Virus record (IMG/VR): IMGVR_UViG_3300034092_002087
Location: 1-33,674 of that record
Origin: a virus
DNA: 33,674 nucleotides
Reading direction: 5' to 3' (one strand)
A program made the position numbers and the translations under genes. A model generated the notes under the pieces. It was not told the origin of the DNA. It worked only from the letters and a program-made list of their open reading frames with translations, and searched no databases. Shown here piece by piece: positions 15,501-22,872 of this stretch (within the stretch, counting starts at the first letter, position 1; each line of letters begins with the position of its first letter).

Positions 15501-16192
15501 GCACTGCCTACGTCAACGGTAACGTTAAACGGCGTAGTAGCGGGAAAGATCCTAGCGTCAACAACACGTAGGTTTACTGTACCTATAGCAGTATCGGCTT
15601 CAAGCACAGACGCGGCCGTAACCAAGGTCAGTCCGGGGTTTGCGCCACCCGTAATCTGGTTCGAAGCATCTGTGCGGAAGACGCCAACAGGTACTCGTAT
15701 GGAATTAGGGTTTGAACTTTGTTGGAATCCTGTGGTTGACACAGGAGTCACAACACGCCAGTCCGGTGTTATCCTGGTTGCTACGTTCAGGGTAAATTCA
15801 CTACCGTTGGGGTCTGGAGGATTTGGTATCGTGGGGTCCCAAAAGTACCTAGCGTCAGTGTCGCTTACAACTTCCGCGAACTCAATCTCGACATAGAAGT
15901 TTAAGTTAGACCCAGTAAGCGTGATCGACCTGGCATCGTTTGGTACTTCTTCGTTGTTTATCAGTCTGCCGTCACGGTCTACTGCGTTTCCGTTAAAGAT
16001 GGTGATTAAACCAGGGTTCGCAGTCTGGTCCTCCACACGAATACGAAAGCCATCCAGGATCCTAGCTCTGCGATCCGTGAGTTCTCTTTCTATGAAAAAC
16101 TTCTGGGTGTCCTGCGTATAAGTATTGGCGCCCAATACGTAATCAGGTAAGTCCAGACGCTCGCCAGGATGTGCTTTTAACGCCTTCGGCAT
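12566..16192 (-). CDS. large tail fibre/tailspike with right-handed beta-helix
   Basis: This 1208-residue protein is probably a trimeric receptor-binding fibre or spike. Residues 1-180 form an N-terminal particle-binding region (ILDGFRIRVEDQTANPGLIT, WRVVTPVSTTGFQQSSN). Residues about 200-269 hold a beta module also found in two baseplate proteins. A helical linker at 320-345 (LRSLKDQIDYLSAQLREM) looks like a trimer-forming coil. From about 390 a pectate-lyase-type beta-helix begins (AAINALPAGGGTVFVKGG followed by TYTF) and continues to about 1190 with repeated Asn ladders (NNIF, NNKF, GNSIV, SNQIV, NNNICS, GNRIVS, NNSIE, DNLIRE). No catalytic residues can be assigned, so enzymatic activity is open. 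The ATG at 16190-16192 has GAGGA eight bases upstream. Confidence 0.85.
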   Translation of the reverse strand: MPKALKAHPGERLDLPDYVLGANTYTQDTQKFFIERELTDRRARILDGFRIRVEDQTANPGLITIFNGNAVDRDGRLINNEEVPNDARSITLTGSNLNFYVEIEFAEVVSDTDARYFWDPTIPNPPDPNGSEFTLNVATRITPDWRVVTPVSTTGFQQSSNPNSIRVPVGVFRTDASNQITGGANPGLTLVTAASVLEADTAIGTVNLRVVDARIFPATTPFNVTVDVGSAVPEARTVTSVDRINGILTLSVATASTHQAGAIVRVTSGTANIYRERTDPSDPTLDPLLATPGHPDPAQRMWQANELRGSGLLQSKETFGARDDLNLRSLKDQIDYLSAQLREMKFGHPRPDIVSSAPPSAFSARPRYFDRAGSIQGAKTNTVSIGNGSTTFGDFNGTTEAAFIAAINALPAGGGTVFVKGGTYTFASTVVVGKQVTFVGEGYNVVNITNNAAAGPAFSVTVSCAFRNMTISKAAGGLAAAIDVAGSVTTTIEYCVITTSVRINGAVTGAIRASRTSFSPSTAVACVSSLGGGTLSLSSFNDCSFVSSLVAFSCPMNGVALNDCFIFSGIGFLAGGVSDVVQSLNVSRCNITVASSVFASTSTQVITEVCFSRCYITATSLAVNGAVFLFSSTGNLSNFAVADSYIQVTGVGALTEANPGSIVSANAAGTVSNLRVERNDIEVPTGAYVIGLSSDGLSTPKPIRFTGNNCFRLAEMVRIGSSANNMISGDYMITDNFGNNGGSSVVAYGLRLFSTPTASHIQLTRNYFTNFNNVGAGVRVGVDATWDTLQCVDITIENNIFWLFTGTQASGVLFSSIATAPSAGSVRVKNNKFRDIQGTGTYSAGVYFNPSAATGIEFEVVGNSIVGTGLAGASTSAYGVYFSGVSRGSVSSNQIVQTATNNASGEGVSILLNGCQNVVVGHNRLFRAASASGAAVNLYGALIKLRGQQSSILVNNNICSQAGETGALASGHIVLISDSCAGIQLIGNRIVSSSTGGIHGIIITRDTTTAASIAGVQVQNNSIEMNSNIGWVGVYAYLGGNSSGLSISDNLIRETTLAAGHSGILVEGHNNPVQTRGVVVCSNTLVGAKTGSVSAGRPAILIRDCRVVSVLNNLVDWMEPSLATGSSIELLSTLAGTWRQFNVVGNIVRPSGGASNYELNILTANIQDGQAHSNSFGDSVTAGAINPAVAAGGWTYGAAALTNFNKLT

Positions 16193-19100
16193 TCTGCGTT
16201 CCTCTCATCGCTTAGATATAAACGTGACCAATACGCCAGCAGCGCGTACTAGGTCTATCACGAACTTAATACGGTCTTCGATTGTAATGGGAAGACGTAG
16301 TGGGAAGTCAAAGCCATTTATTCGCGGGTAGTTAGTACCTACCGTAGGTGCAATAAACTCGGCCGACTGGTGGGTATTGTTGACCAATAGGTAGGGAGAT
16401 GTGGAAAGAGTGTTACCTGACTTACTAGTATAGCTGAAGTTTTCTTCCTGACCAGGGGTGAACTCTACGGCAGTGCCTGTTGGGTACGACCATTTTGTAC
16501 CGTGAGATATGGTTAGCTGATTCAACCCCGTATTATTATTTGTTACATGTACAAGCTCTTCGTACAAAGGACCGAGTCCCTTTCCTAGGCGTACGATGTA
16601 AGGGTATCCCGTAGTTGGGAAGTCAGAAGTATCGCTACACTGAATCACAGTAGCAGCGATTGCAGTCAGAGCAGACGTAGCACTACGCGCGGCACCCACA
16701 GCATTGCCAAAGTTAGCTACAGCGGTGCCACCATCGACAGAGAAGTCAGTTCCTGCAAGGCTTAACGAGACAGAAGTATACAGAGGACGAACAGTGTCGG
16801 CTGACGTTGATTGCGTTTCAGGTGCGTAAAAAGCTAGCCTGTCTGCAGCTGCAATGATACCTAGGTGATCGTCTCCTGTGGATGGAGCCACGCGTACCAA
16901 ATCGGACAGTAACACAATGCGGTCGCCTAGTGCATGTGGCGCAGTTGTACCAAATGCCAGGTTAAGCACTAAGCCTGGTCCGGTGCTGATTACTTCTACG
17001 ACTTCTACGACTGTGGGGCTCGTCCAAATCGCCACTCTGTATGTCCCAGCGTTTGGGAAAGCATTTGCTGGAGCCAGTGGTCCGCTCAAAGAAGCAACAG
17101 GTATGCTAGTGGAACCGACAGGCAATACTGCAGTGTTTACAGTAGTATAGGTGCGGCTCTTCAATGATACCTGCTGTACTGCAAGAGTCTCCCTGTTACC
17201 ACTATTTTCGCCCACAAGAATGTTGTATGGCGTAGCTAGCGGAAAAGCAGAGCCGTCTTCAAGTTCAAGCACAGAGCTACCTGCCAAGCGGTCAACGCTG
17301 AGGTTTGTTGGACCAGACAAATAGGTGGTAGCTGAGTTAGCTGCTACAGTCTGCTGCTTATGCACATGAGAATACAAATCCCAAACATAGGGACCTGCCC
17401 ATACGTCCGCTACCGACCAGGTATCACCGGACATGTAGTTCGCGTAAAAACTCAAAGTGTCGCCGAATAGAATTGGGCTTGTAAGAGGTCTTGCTAGCTT
17501 GAGTATGTTTTCTTCCCTAACCAGCATTCCGCGTACAACAGCACTAGGCAAAGCAGAAACGCCTAGAGTAAACGCGTCTACTACCGTGTAAGAGACCAGC
17601 GTTACTCCATCAATTCTCAAAGTTCCAGTAGAAGGAAACAGTGCTGTGCTGTTGACTTTTATGGAAGTGGCACCCGCTGCAGCCTCTGTGCTGATCCACG
17701 CGTGCGGATTATAATACGTATACCGTATGTTTCCTGGCGTATGCTCTAGTACGCCAACTAATGCAAACGAGTTGGTACTAACTACAGACGTGTCAGTACC
17801 GCCTGGGTAGAATGGAGCGTTTGCTGTTGAACTGCCTGCCCCTGCAGCGCGTATGTAGCTGGCGGATCGCAGGTCGTTCTCAAGTGCATCTGTTGGCAGT
17901 AGAATCTCAACGTGGTCAGCGTCTGACTGTATAACGTCCCAGCCTCCAGACTTAACCTGGACCTGTGCGATACAAACAGTTGTGCTGGGAATTAGTACAG
18001 AGAACTTAGTGTTGGCAGCAAATACCTGCAAGTTTGGCAATTCCTGCTTCATTAGCACTGAGTTGTCTGATTCCTGCGCTCGGATGTACTCAAAGTTAGC
18101 TATGAGAACAAACGTATCACCAGCTACGGGTGAAGCAGGTAAGGTGTTGAACAGAAAGAAGGTGGTAGTGTTGTTGCTAGCCACGTATCCTACACGTCCA
18201 GCTAGAGCTGCGGTTACGTTTCCATTAAATCTAATAGTGAATCCGCTATAGGGTGAAGTAGTAGGAAGGGGACCCGCAGTAACTACTGTTGTAGTTGTTC
18301 CTCCAGTGGCGGTAAGAGCGCCTGATACGTCTCCTGAAAGTATTCCTTTCTCTAGTGGAAGCGTTGACACGCTGTCCATGTTTAAGTAATACGCGTTAGA
18401 CTGTGATGCGGTCGCCGCTAGTAACGCATAGGCTCCAAGAGAGGAGTTCAATCCTGGGTGCGCGATAGGTGCTCCGTTTGTCAAAGAAATAAAACGAGCA
18501 GGAGCACTTGCAGCCGACTGGAATTCGTCAACATACTCATACTGCGTTCCCCTACCCACCACCACTGGATAAGTCGTGCCGACTGCAGTGGGGTCGGGAA
18601 ACCCGGAGGTGTCGCACACAGTCCTAGTCACCTCCAAGGCGTCAGTCGGACCTATCACACCCGTTTCCCATTCCGCATTTACGGCTGGGTGGTTAAACAC
18701 TAGAGGAGTGTCAAAGTACACTGTATTCGTGTACCGGTCGATGTAGCTATACCTTACTGTTTCCTCAGTCGGCAAGCCCTCGTCAATGACCATGGTGCCA
18801 ACCTGTGGAAACTGCTTCGTGCCTACCAAAACAGCGTGTTTGGCGCCAGAGAGCACGGAGTTGGCGAAAGAAGAGCATTGGGTTACTTTAGGCCCCAACA
18901 GAATAGTTAGGATATCTTCAAACTTGGTCTTAACCTGTTTGTACTGTAGCGATATTACCTTAACTAGCGCACGCCAAGTATCATCGTCGAACCCAAATGG
19001 AGGTCGCTGGATACCTAAGTTTGAGGAAACTACGTTTAAGTACTTTCCATCTGCGAAATCAAGACAAAGCTGATCCCGAAGCTCACCAATTGCAGACTGT

Positions 19101-20658
19101 GAAACAGAAGTGGTCATAACACCTGTACTAACGTGGCTCCTGAAGCATCAAACGGAACTGGGAGTTCCGATTCTAGCACAGTGACATTTGACGTAGGAAG
19201 CAGGACTCGGATGTCAGCTAATCCAGAGACTGTAAATGCATTGTCGATTATTTTGGACACTATAACATCTTGCCCTATGCGTAACGACGAAACATAGGAC
19301 TCAATTACGGAACGAACCAATGGTGCTAAAGAAGCCTCGCTAAACCCCTCAGCGGCCGTTATACTAGCGATTACATTGATTCTCTTGATTGTTGGCTGTT
19401 CCACTGAGAGGAATATTCCTGCCGCCTTAACACCAGGGAAGTTAACCGGGTCGTCCGGGTCGCCTTCCATGACTTTTTGTACCTGCGCAATTAGATTTGT
19501 GTAGTACGAATAATGAGCAACCAGCTTAGTGCCGGCTACGACTCCACCTACGTCGGTTAGCTGTAGTTCGCCAGTGCCTTTGTTTAGCTTGTAATCTACA
19601 TCGCGAACCAACAAAGACCAAATTCCTGAAGGCGGGCAAATCCATATACGCTCAGTATTTCGCACAACAGGAAAGTTAGTTAACTTAAATCTGCGTTGAG
19701 TAGCCTCTGCTGCGTCCGTGATTTGATCTACAAAGTTTATGATCGAACCCAAGGCGTGCGGAGACGTAGTGGACGAGGCTAGGGTAAGAACGCTACCGTT
19801 ATTTGAGATGTAGCTTACTAGTTCTATCGGATTTACGCCGTCAGACTCTATCAACACGTAACCAGAGTTTGGCCAGTCAGAAATGCTCACAGGTTGCAGT
19901 GAGCTACCGCCAAGCAGCACTGCAGACGCTAAAGAATCTGCAGGCAACCCAGAAGTGCGGGCTACTGACCCTGTACCGTCATCTACGTACAGTACTACTT
20001 CGTTGCTGGAAAAGTCTTCAACTAAGTTAGAAGATACAACGCGAGCCTGTGTAACTGGATCCGTAATCCCTATCGCAGCTGTCTTTACAGCTAGAGGAGT
20101 TCCACGGCTCAAAGACTGAAGCTGTGCCAGTGCGCGTGTCCTGAACTCTGTGTCTGTCTCACGGTCTAAACCGCCTGCTGCCTGAGAGACGTTCTGTACT
20201 CCTGCGCCTACAAACGGAGGAGAACTAGGAAACTGATTAATTCTACCTGCACCTATATTTCCGCTGCTGCCTGAGGTGCTACACCGGACGAATACTTCAT
20301 TAGATTCGTAATTTCCTTGTATGATAAACGCAGGTTCTACAGTGCTGTAGATCCTGGCAGACTCGGTCACGGTGGGAGGTGCTTGAAGCGTAGTACCTAT
20401 GGTGATGGTGCGAGCTGACGCGCTAGGGGGCAGCGGCGCGCTTAATGTTCCGCCAGTTACGAAAGAGATTCTGTCACCTATGAAAATCTCATAAGGGGTA
20501 GGTGCAGACAGTGTCAGTACGCCAGTGGTGGCATTGTTAGCTGTGACCAGAAGGTTCATCAGCCTCGCAGTACCTTCACCTACTCTTATCGTGTAAGGGT
20601 ACCCGCTAGTTGGAAACCTGCTGGTGTCAAATCCGGTGATAGAAGTAACTGCTGCGGG
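15386..20658 (-). repeat. recurring beta module in three tail proteins (protein-level repeat)
   Basis: A unit of about 65-75 residues with an FP or WP near its start, a G-Y or Y strand, a conserved T/S-L-T-L or similar strand and a late H-x-x-G recurs. Clear copies: fibre residues 200-269 (15386-15595), large baseplate protein near 90-155, 480-540, 660-740 and 815-890, J-like protein 107-175 (20452-20658) and 350-418 (19723-19929). Shared phrases include TSPHALGSIINFV and TAPHALGDRIVLL, and the pair DTSRFPTSGYPYTIRVGEG and DTSDFPTTGYPYIVRLGKG. This is a protein-level repeat; the span given covers all copies. Confidence 0.65.
16205..19117 (-). CDS. modular baseplate/tail structural protein with repeated beta domains
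   Basis: This 970-residue protein begins directly after the J-like wedge gene (ATGA overlap). Residues 1-80 are helical and resemble tail-protein docking regions (DDDTWRALVKVISLQYKQVKT). The rest is a chain of beta modules. Five copies of a unit with FP-x-x-G and later H-x-x-G features can be seen, near 90-155, 480-540, 605-660, 660-740 and 815-890. A different module with GNVTAALAGR occupies 267-343. The C-terminus (about 935-970) is a helical tail (LPITIEDRIKFVIDLVRAAG). It may be a baseplate arm that links wedge and fibre, which matches its place between them. No enzyme motif is present; function is inferred from order and modular design. Confidence 0.75.
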   Translation of the reverse strand: MTTSVSQSAIGELRDQLCLDFADGKYLNVVSSNLGIQRPPFGFDDDTWRALVKVISLQYKQVKTKFEDILTILLGPKVTQCSSFANSVLSGAKHAVLVGTKQFPQVGTMVIDEGLPTEETVRYSYIDRYTNTVYFDTPLVFNHPAVNAEWETGVIGPTDALEVTRTVCDTSGFPDPTAVGTTYPVVVGRGTQYEYVDEFQSAASAPARFISLTNGAPIAHPGLNSSLGAYALLAATASQSNAYYLNMDSVSTLPLEKGILSGDVSGALTATGGTTTTVVTAGPLPTTSPYSGFTIRFNGNVTAALAGRVGYVASNNTTTFFLFNTLPASPVAGDTFVLIANFEYIRAQESDNSVLMKQELPNLQVFAANTKFSVLIPSTTVCIAQVQVKSGGWDVIQSDADHVEILLPTDALENDLRSASYIRAAGAGSSTANAPFYPGGTDTSVVSTNSFALVGVLEHTPGNIRYTYYNPHAWISTEAAAGATSIKVNSTALFPSTGTLRIDGVTLVSYTVVDAFTLGVSALPSAVVRGMLVREENILKLARPLTSPILFGDTLSFYANYMSGDTWSVADVWAGPYVWDLYSHVHKQQTVAANSATTYLSGPTNLSVDRLAGSSVLELEDGSAFPLATPYNILVGENSGNRETLAVQQVSLKSRTYTTVNTAVLPVGSTSIPVASLSGPLAPANAFPNAGTYRVAIWTSPTVVEVVEVISTGPGLVLNLAFGTTAPHALGDRIVLLSDLVRVAPSTGDDHLGIIAAADRLAFYAPETQSTSADTVRPLYTSVSLSLAGTDFSVDGGTAVANFGNAVGAARSATSALTAIAATVIQCSDTSDFPTTGYPYIVRLGKGLGPLYEELVHVTNNNTGLNQLTISHGTKWSYPTGTAVEFTPGQEENFSYTSKSGNTLSTSPYLLVNNTHQSAEFIAPTVGTNYPRINGFDFPLRLPITIEDRIKFVIDLVRAAGVLVTFISKR

Positions 20659-20976
20659 CGAATCAGCGCCTGCTCTCGTACGAACTAGATTATTGTCGTA
20701 GAACTTTGCGCGAGCAGTTGCGCTTTGCGCCGATCTCCTGGTTAGCCCAAAATCTGCAAGACGCCTGTCTAAGTCTTCTCCGGAAGCCGTAGTAAACGAA
20801 AACAAGTCCAGCAGCTGTACCATCTGAAAGTACTGCTCGTCGTCCTCAAGAGCAGCAGCTTCCAGGATCGTACGTATGACAGACCCTACGTTGTAATCAG
20901 AGATAGCCGTACGAGATTGCATGTATGCAATCATGTCGTTCAGTATCTGTTCAAATGTACGGGGCTGAAAGCTCAT
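19114..20976 (-). CDS. baseplate wedge protein, J/gp6-like
   Basis: This 620-residue protein is a member of the Baseplate_J family (P2 gpJ, T4 gp6), which forms the wedge ring. The N-terminus has the characteristic start (FEQILNDMIAYMQSRTAI, then YNVGSVIRTILEAAALEDDE, then LDLFSFTTASGEDLDRRLADFG). The conserved core is split by an inserted beta module at 107-175. The later part shows NIGAGRINQF, GGLDRETDTEFRTRALAQL and TPLAVKTAAIG (about 240-302), all diagnostic. A second module lies at about 350-418, followed by the C-terminal domain. Family members without inserts are usually 300-400 residues, so the excess length is the inserted modules. The ATG at 20974-20976 follows the previous stop by two bases. 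Confidence 0.88.
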   Translation of the reverse strand: MSFQPRTFEQILNDMIAYMQSRTAISDYNVGSVIRTILEAAALEDDEQYFQMVQLLDLFSFTTASGEDLDRRLADFGLTRRSAQSATARAKFYDNNLVRTRAGADSPAAVTSITGFDTSRFPTSGYPYTIRVGEGTARLMNLLVTANNATTGVLTLSAPTPYEIFIGDRISFVTGGTLSAPLPPSASARTITIGTTLQAPPTVTESARIYSTVEPAFIIQGNYESNEVFVRCSTSGSSGNIGAGRINQFPSSPPFVGAGVQNVSQAAGGLDRETDTEFRTRALAQLQSLSRGTPLAVKTAAIGITDPVTQARVVSSNLVEDFSSNEVVLYVDDGTGSVARTSGLPADSLASAVLLGGSSLQPVSISDWPNSGYVLIESDGVNPIELVSYISNNGSVLTLASSTTSPHALGSIINFVDQITDAAEATQRRFKLTNFPVVRNTERIWICPPSGIWSLLVRDVDYKLNKGTGELQLTDVGGVVAGTKLVAHYSYYTNLIAQVQKVMEGDPDDPVNFPGVKAAGIFLSVEQPTIKRINVIASITAAEGFSEASLAPLVRSVIESYVSSLRIGQDVIVSKIIDNAFTVSGLADIRVLLPTSNVTVLESELPVPFDASGATLVQVL

Positions 20977-20978
20977 AC

Positions 20979-22868
20979 TCAGAACCTACGAAGTGCGAAG
21001 CTGGTGGAGAAGATATCCTGTGAGTTCTGCAGTAGAACATCAGCGGACACAGTTAAGGTATCGGCCACGACGTTGAAGGATAGTTGACGTACGGTATTTA
21101 CCCTGCGGTCGCTAATTAGCGTATTTATGGTGTTGATTCTAAGCTCGTTGAAACTTGAAGGAGTAGCCTTAGTTCCTATGGGGAACTTAGCACCAAATCT
21201 AGGATGTGCAGGCAGCTCTCCACGCTCTGTAATGAACTTTATACGTACAGCTTGTTCGACGTTGGGAATGCCTACTATAGAAGACAAATCACCACGCTGG
21301 TTAATTACTAGGTCGGTAAGCTCAGTACCACCTACGAATGTGGAACGAAGGCGAAGATCACGACCGTAAGAAAGCTGAACCGGTGTGTTTGCCTGTGCGT
21401 TTCCGTTAGTTTCATTGGTCGTCGGCTTCTGTGTTCCAACGGTCGCGCTACTCCTAGCCACCGCACTGTCCGCAGGGAAAAGTATGGTGTCCCCCGGAGC
21501 CAGCACACCAGGGGAAGCCACAGGCGCGGTAAATGGAGATCTTAAACGATTGAGGGCAACCAGTATCCGCCATCTAGATCGATCACCAAGCAATCTTGTT
21601 GCCAGGTCTCTGATGTCTTCTCCCTCTCCAACAGTGTCTGCGCCTACCGCTGCAGGGGTAGACTCATAGCCAATGTATGTCGGTGAGCTATCCGGTGCCC
21701 TTCTGGCAGTCGTTATAGTACCCGCAATCTCGTATATCGCTGAGTAGTTGTTTAAGATCAAGCCAACATCAGGGGTTGCAGATTCACTGGCAATGGGCTC
21801 AGACTGTATCTGAGCACAAACTATCTGAAGTCTACGGAGAGCACGGACAACTGAGTCTGCTGGTTCCGTTATCTCCGTTAACTGCGCGATGGCTACTTGC
21901 AAGTTAGTGGACAGGGTGGTGACTTGATTTAGCAAACCGCGCACTACTCCAAATGAAGTAGACTTAACCGCGTTCAATCCATTTATGACGCCAAGCGCGG
22001 GGCTAAGGATTGTGTTGCTAATGAAGGTAGAAAATCCTTGAAGCCGATTTAGCTGATTTGACACAGTAAAGAAGATGTTGAGTATGTTCTGTCCGTACTC
22101 CTGTACTCGTGATGCTATCCTTTGCCTTGACCGCGCGTCTTCTAGGGGATCTGGAGTCAGAGAGTATGAAAAGTCAAATCTTGCTAACGTCTTGAATGCA
22201 ATAGAGTACTCATATGTGAGGGGAGAGTTGGACCCTTGGGACAGCTTAAAGTCTTCCGGCTCGACAACCCAATAGTCCGCGTCCTTTAAGTTTCTCCACA
22301 ACATCACGACTCGGCCAGATAACGAATCACTGGCTTTTAAGTCAGAATACTTTCTAAATATATTACGCAGGAATATTATGTCATCATGACCTGTTTTCTC
22401 ATCCGGAGAGATGGTGCGTATGCTGGGTGATAGTCCGTTACCGAGCACCGCACTCAATTGAGTTTCTGTGACTCCCAATACAGGAATTGTAGTTGGGGCA
22501 ATCTTGTTTGGGCGTAATCCAGTTGTTCCAGAAATTCTAATAGCTTTCTGAATCGAGCCGTAAGATTCCACGTATTTGCCATGATCCTGTGTGTTGGATA
22601 TGCTTGTGGCAAACGGTTCGTCAAATTCATGAACCTTTGGTGGTACACGAAAGAAGTACTCAGCGTTTTTAGTACGCTTACCAGGGTCTAATTCAGCTTC
22701 AAGTATAGCGTCCGTATTCGTGTCATACAGACAGATCGAATACAAAGATTGAATTAAATCGGTAAGTTGTGCACCTTGAACAGCTCGTGCGCGTTCCTCG
22801 TCGGATAAGGTTACTACCGTATCACTAAACGCTAGTCCCAGAGTTGTCTGTGTGCGGCTAAATGCCAT
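20979..22868 (-). CDS. baseplate protein with LysM and gp25-like domains
   Basis: This 629-residue fusion contains three regions. Residues 1-400 resemble a tube-baseplate adaptor (YFFRVPPKVHEFDEPFATSI at 71-90, GKYVESYGSIQKAIRISGTT at 97-116), followed by a helical central stretch. A LysM-like domain at about 410-465 (GEGEDIRDLATRLLGDRSRW, ending APGDTILFP) recalls T4 gp53 and XkdP-type tail proteins. The C-terminus (about 500-625) is a GPW/gp25-like wedge and sheath-initiator domain (IPNVEQAVRIKFITERGE, ELRINTINTLISDRRV). In other phages these parts are usually separate genes. The ATG at 22866-22868 has AGGA eight bases upstream and lies four bases after the spike gene. Confidence 0.85.
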   Translation of the reverse strand: MAFSRTQTTLGLAFSDTVVTLSDEERARAVQGAQLTDLIQSLYSICLYDTNTDAILEAELDPGKRTKNAEYFFRVPPKVHEFDEPFATSISNTQDHGKYVESYGSIQKAIRISGTTGLRPNKIAPTTIPVLGVTETQLSAVLGNGLSPSIRTISPDEKTGHDDIIFLRNIFRKYSDLKASDSLSGRVVMLWRNLKDADYWVVEPEDFKLSQGSNSPLTYEYSIAFKTLARFDFSYSLTPDPLEDARSRQRIASRVQEYGQNILNIFFTVSNQLNRLQGFSTFISNTILSPALGVINGLNAVKSTSFGVVRGLLNQVTTLSTNLQVAIAQLTEITEPADSVVRALRRLQIVCAQIQSEPIASESATPDVGLILNNYSAIYEIAGTITTARRAPDSSPTYIGYESTPAAVGADTVGEGEDIRDLATRLLGDRSRWRILVALNRLRSPFTAPVASPGVLAPGDTILFPADSAVARSSATVGTQKPTTNETNGNAQANTPVQLSYGRDLRLRSTFVGGTELTDLVINQRGDLSSIVGIPNVEQAVRIKFITERGELPAHPRFGAKFPIGTKATPSSFNELRINTINTLISDRRVNTVRQLSFNVVADTLTVSADVLLQNSQDIFSTSFALRRF

Positions 22869-22872
22869 TTGT

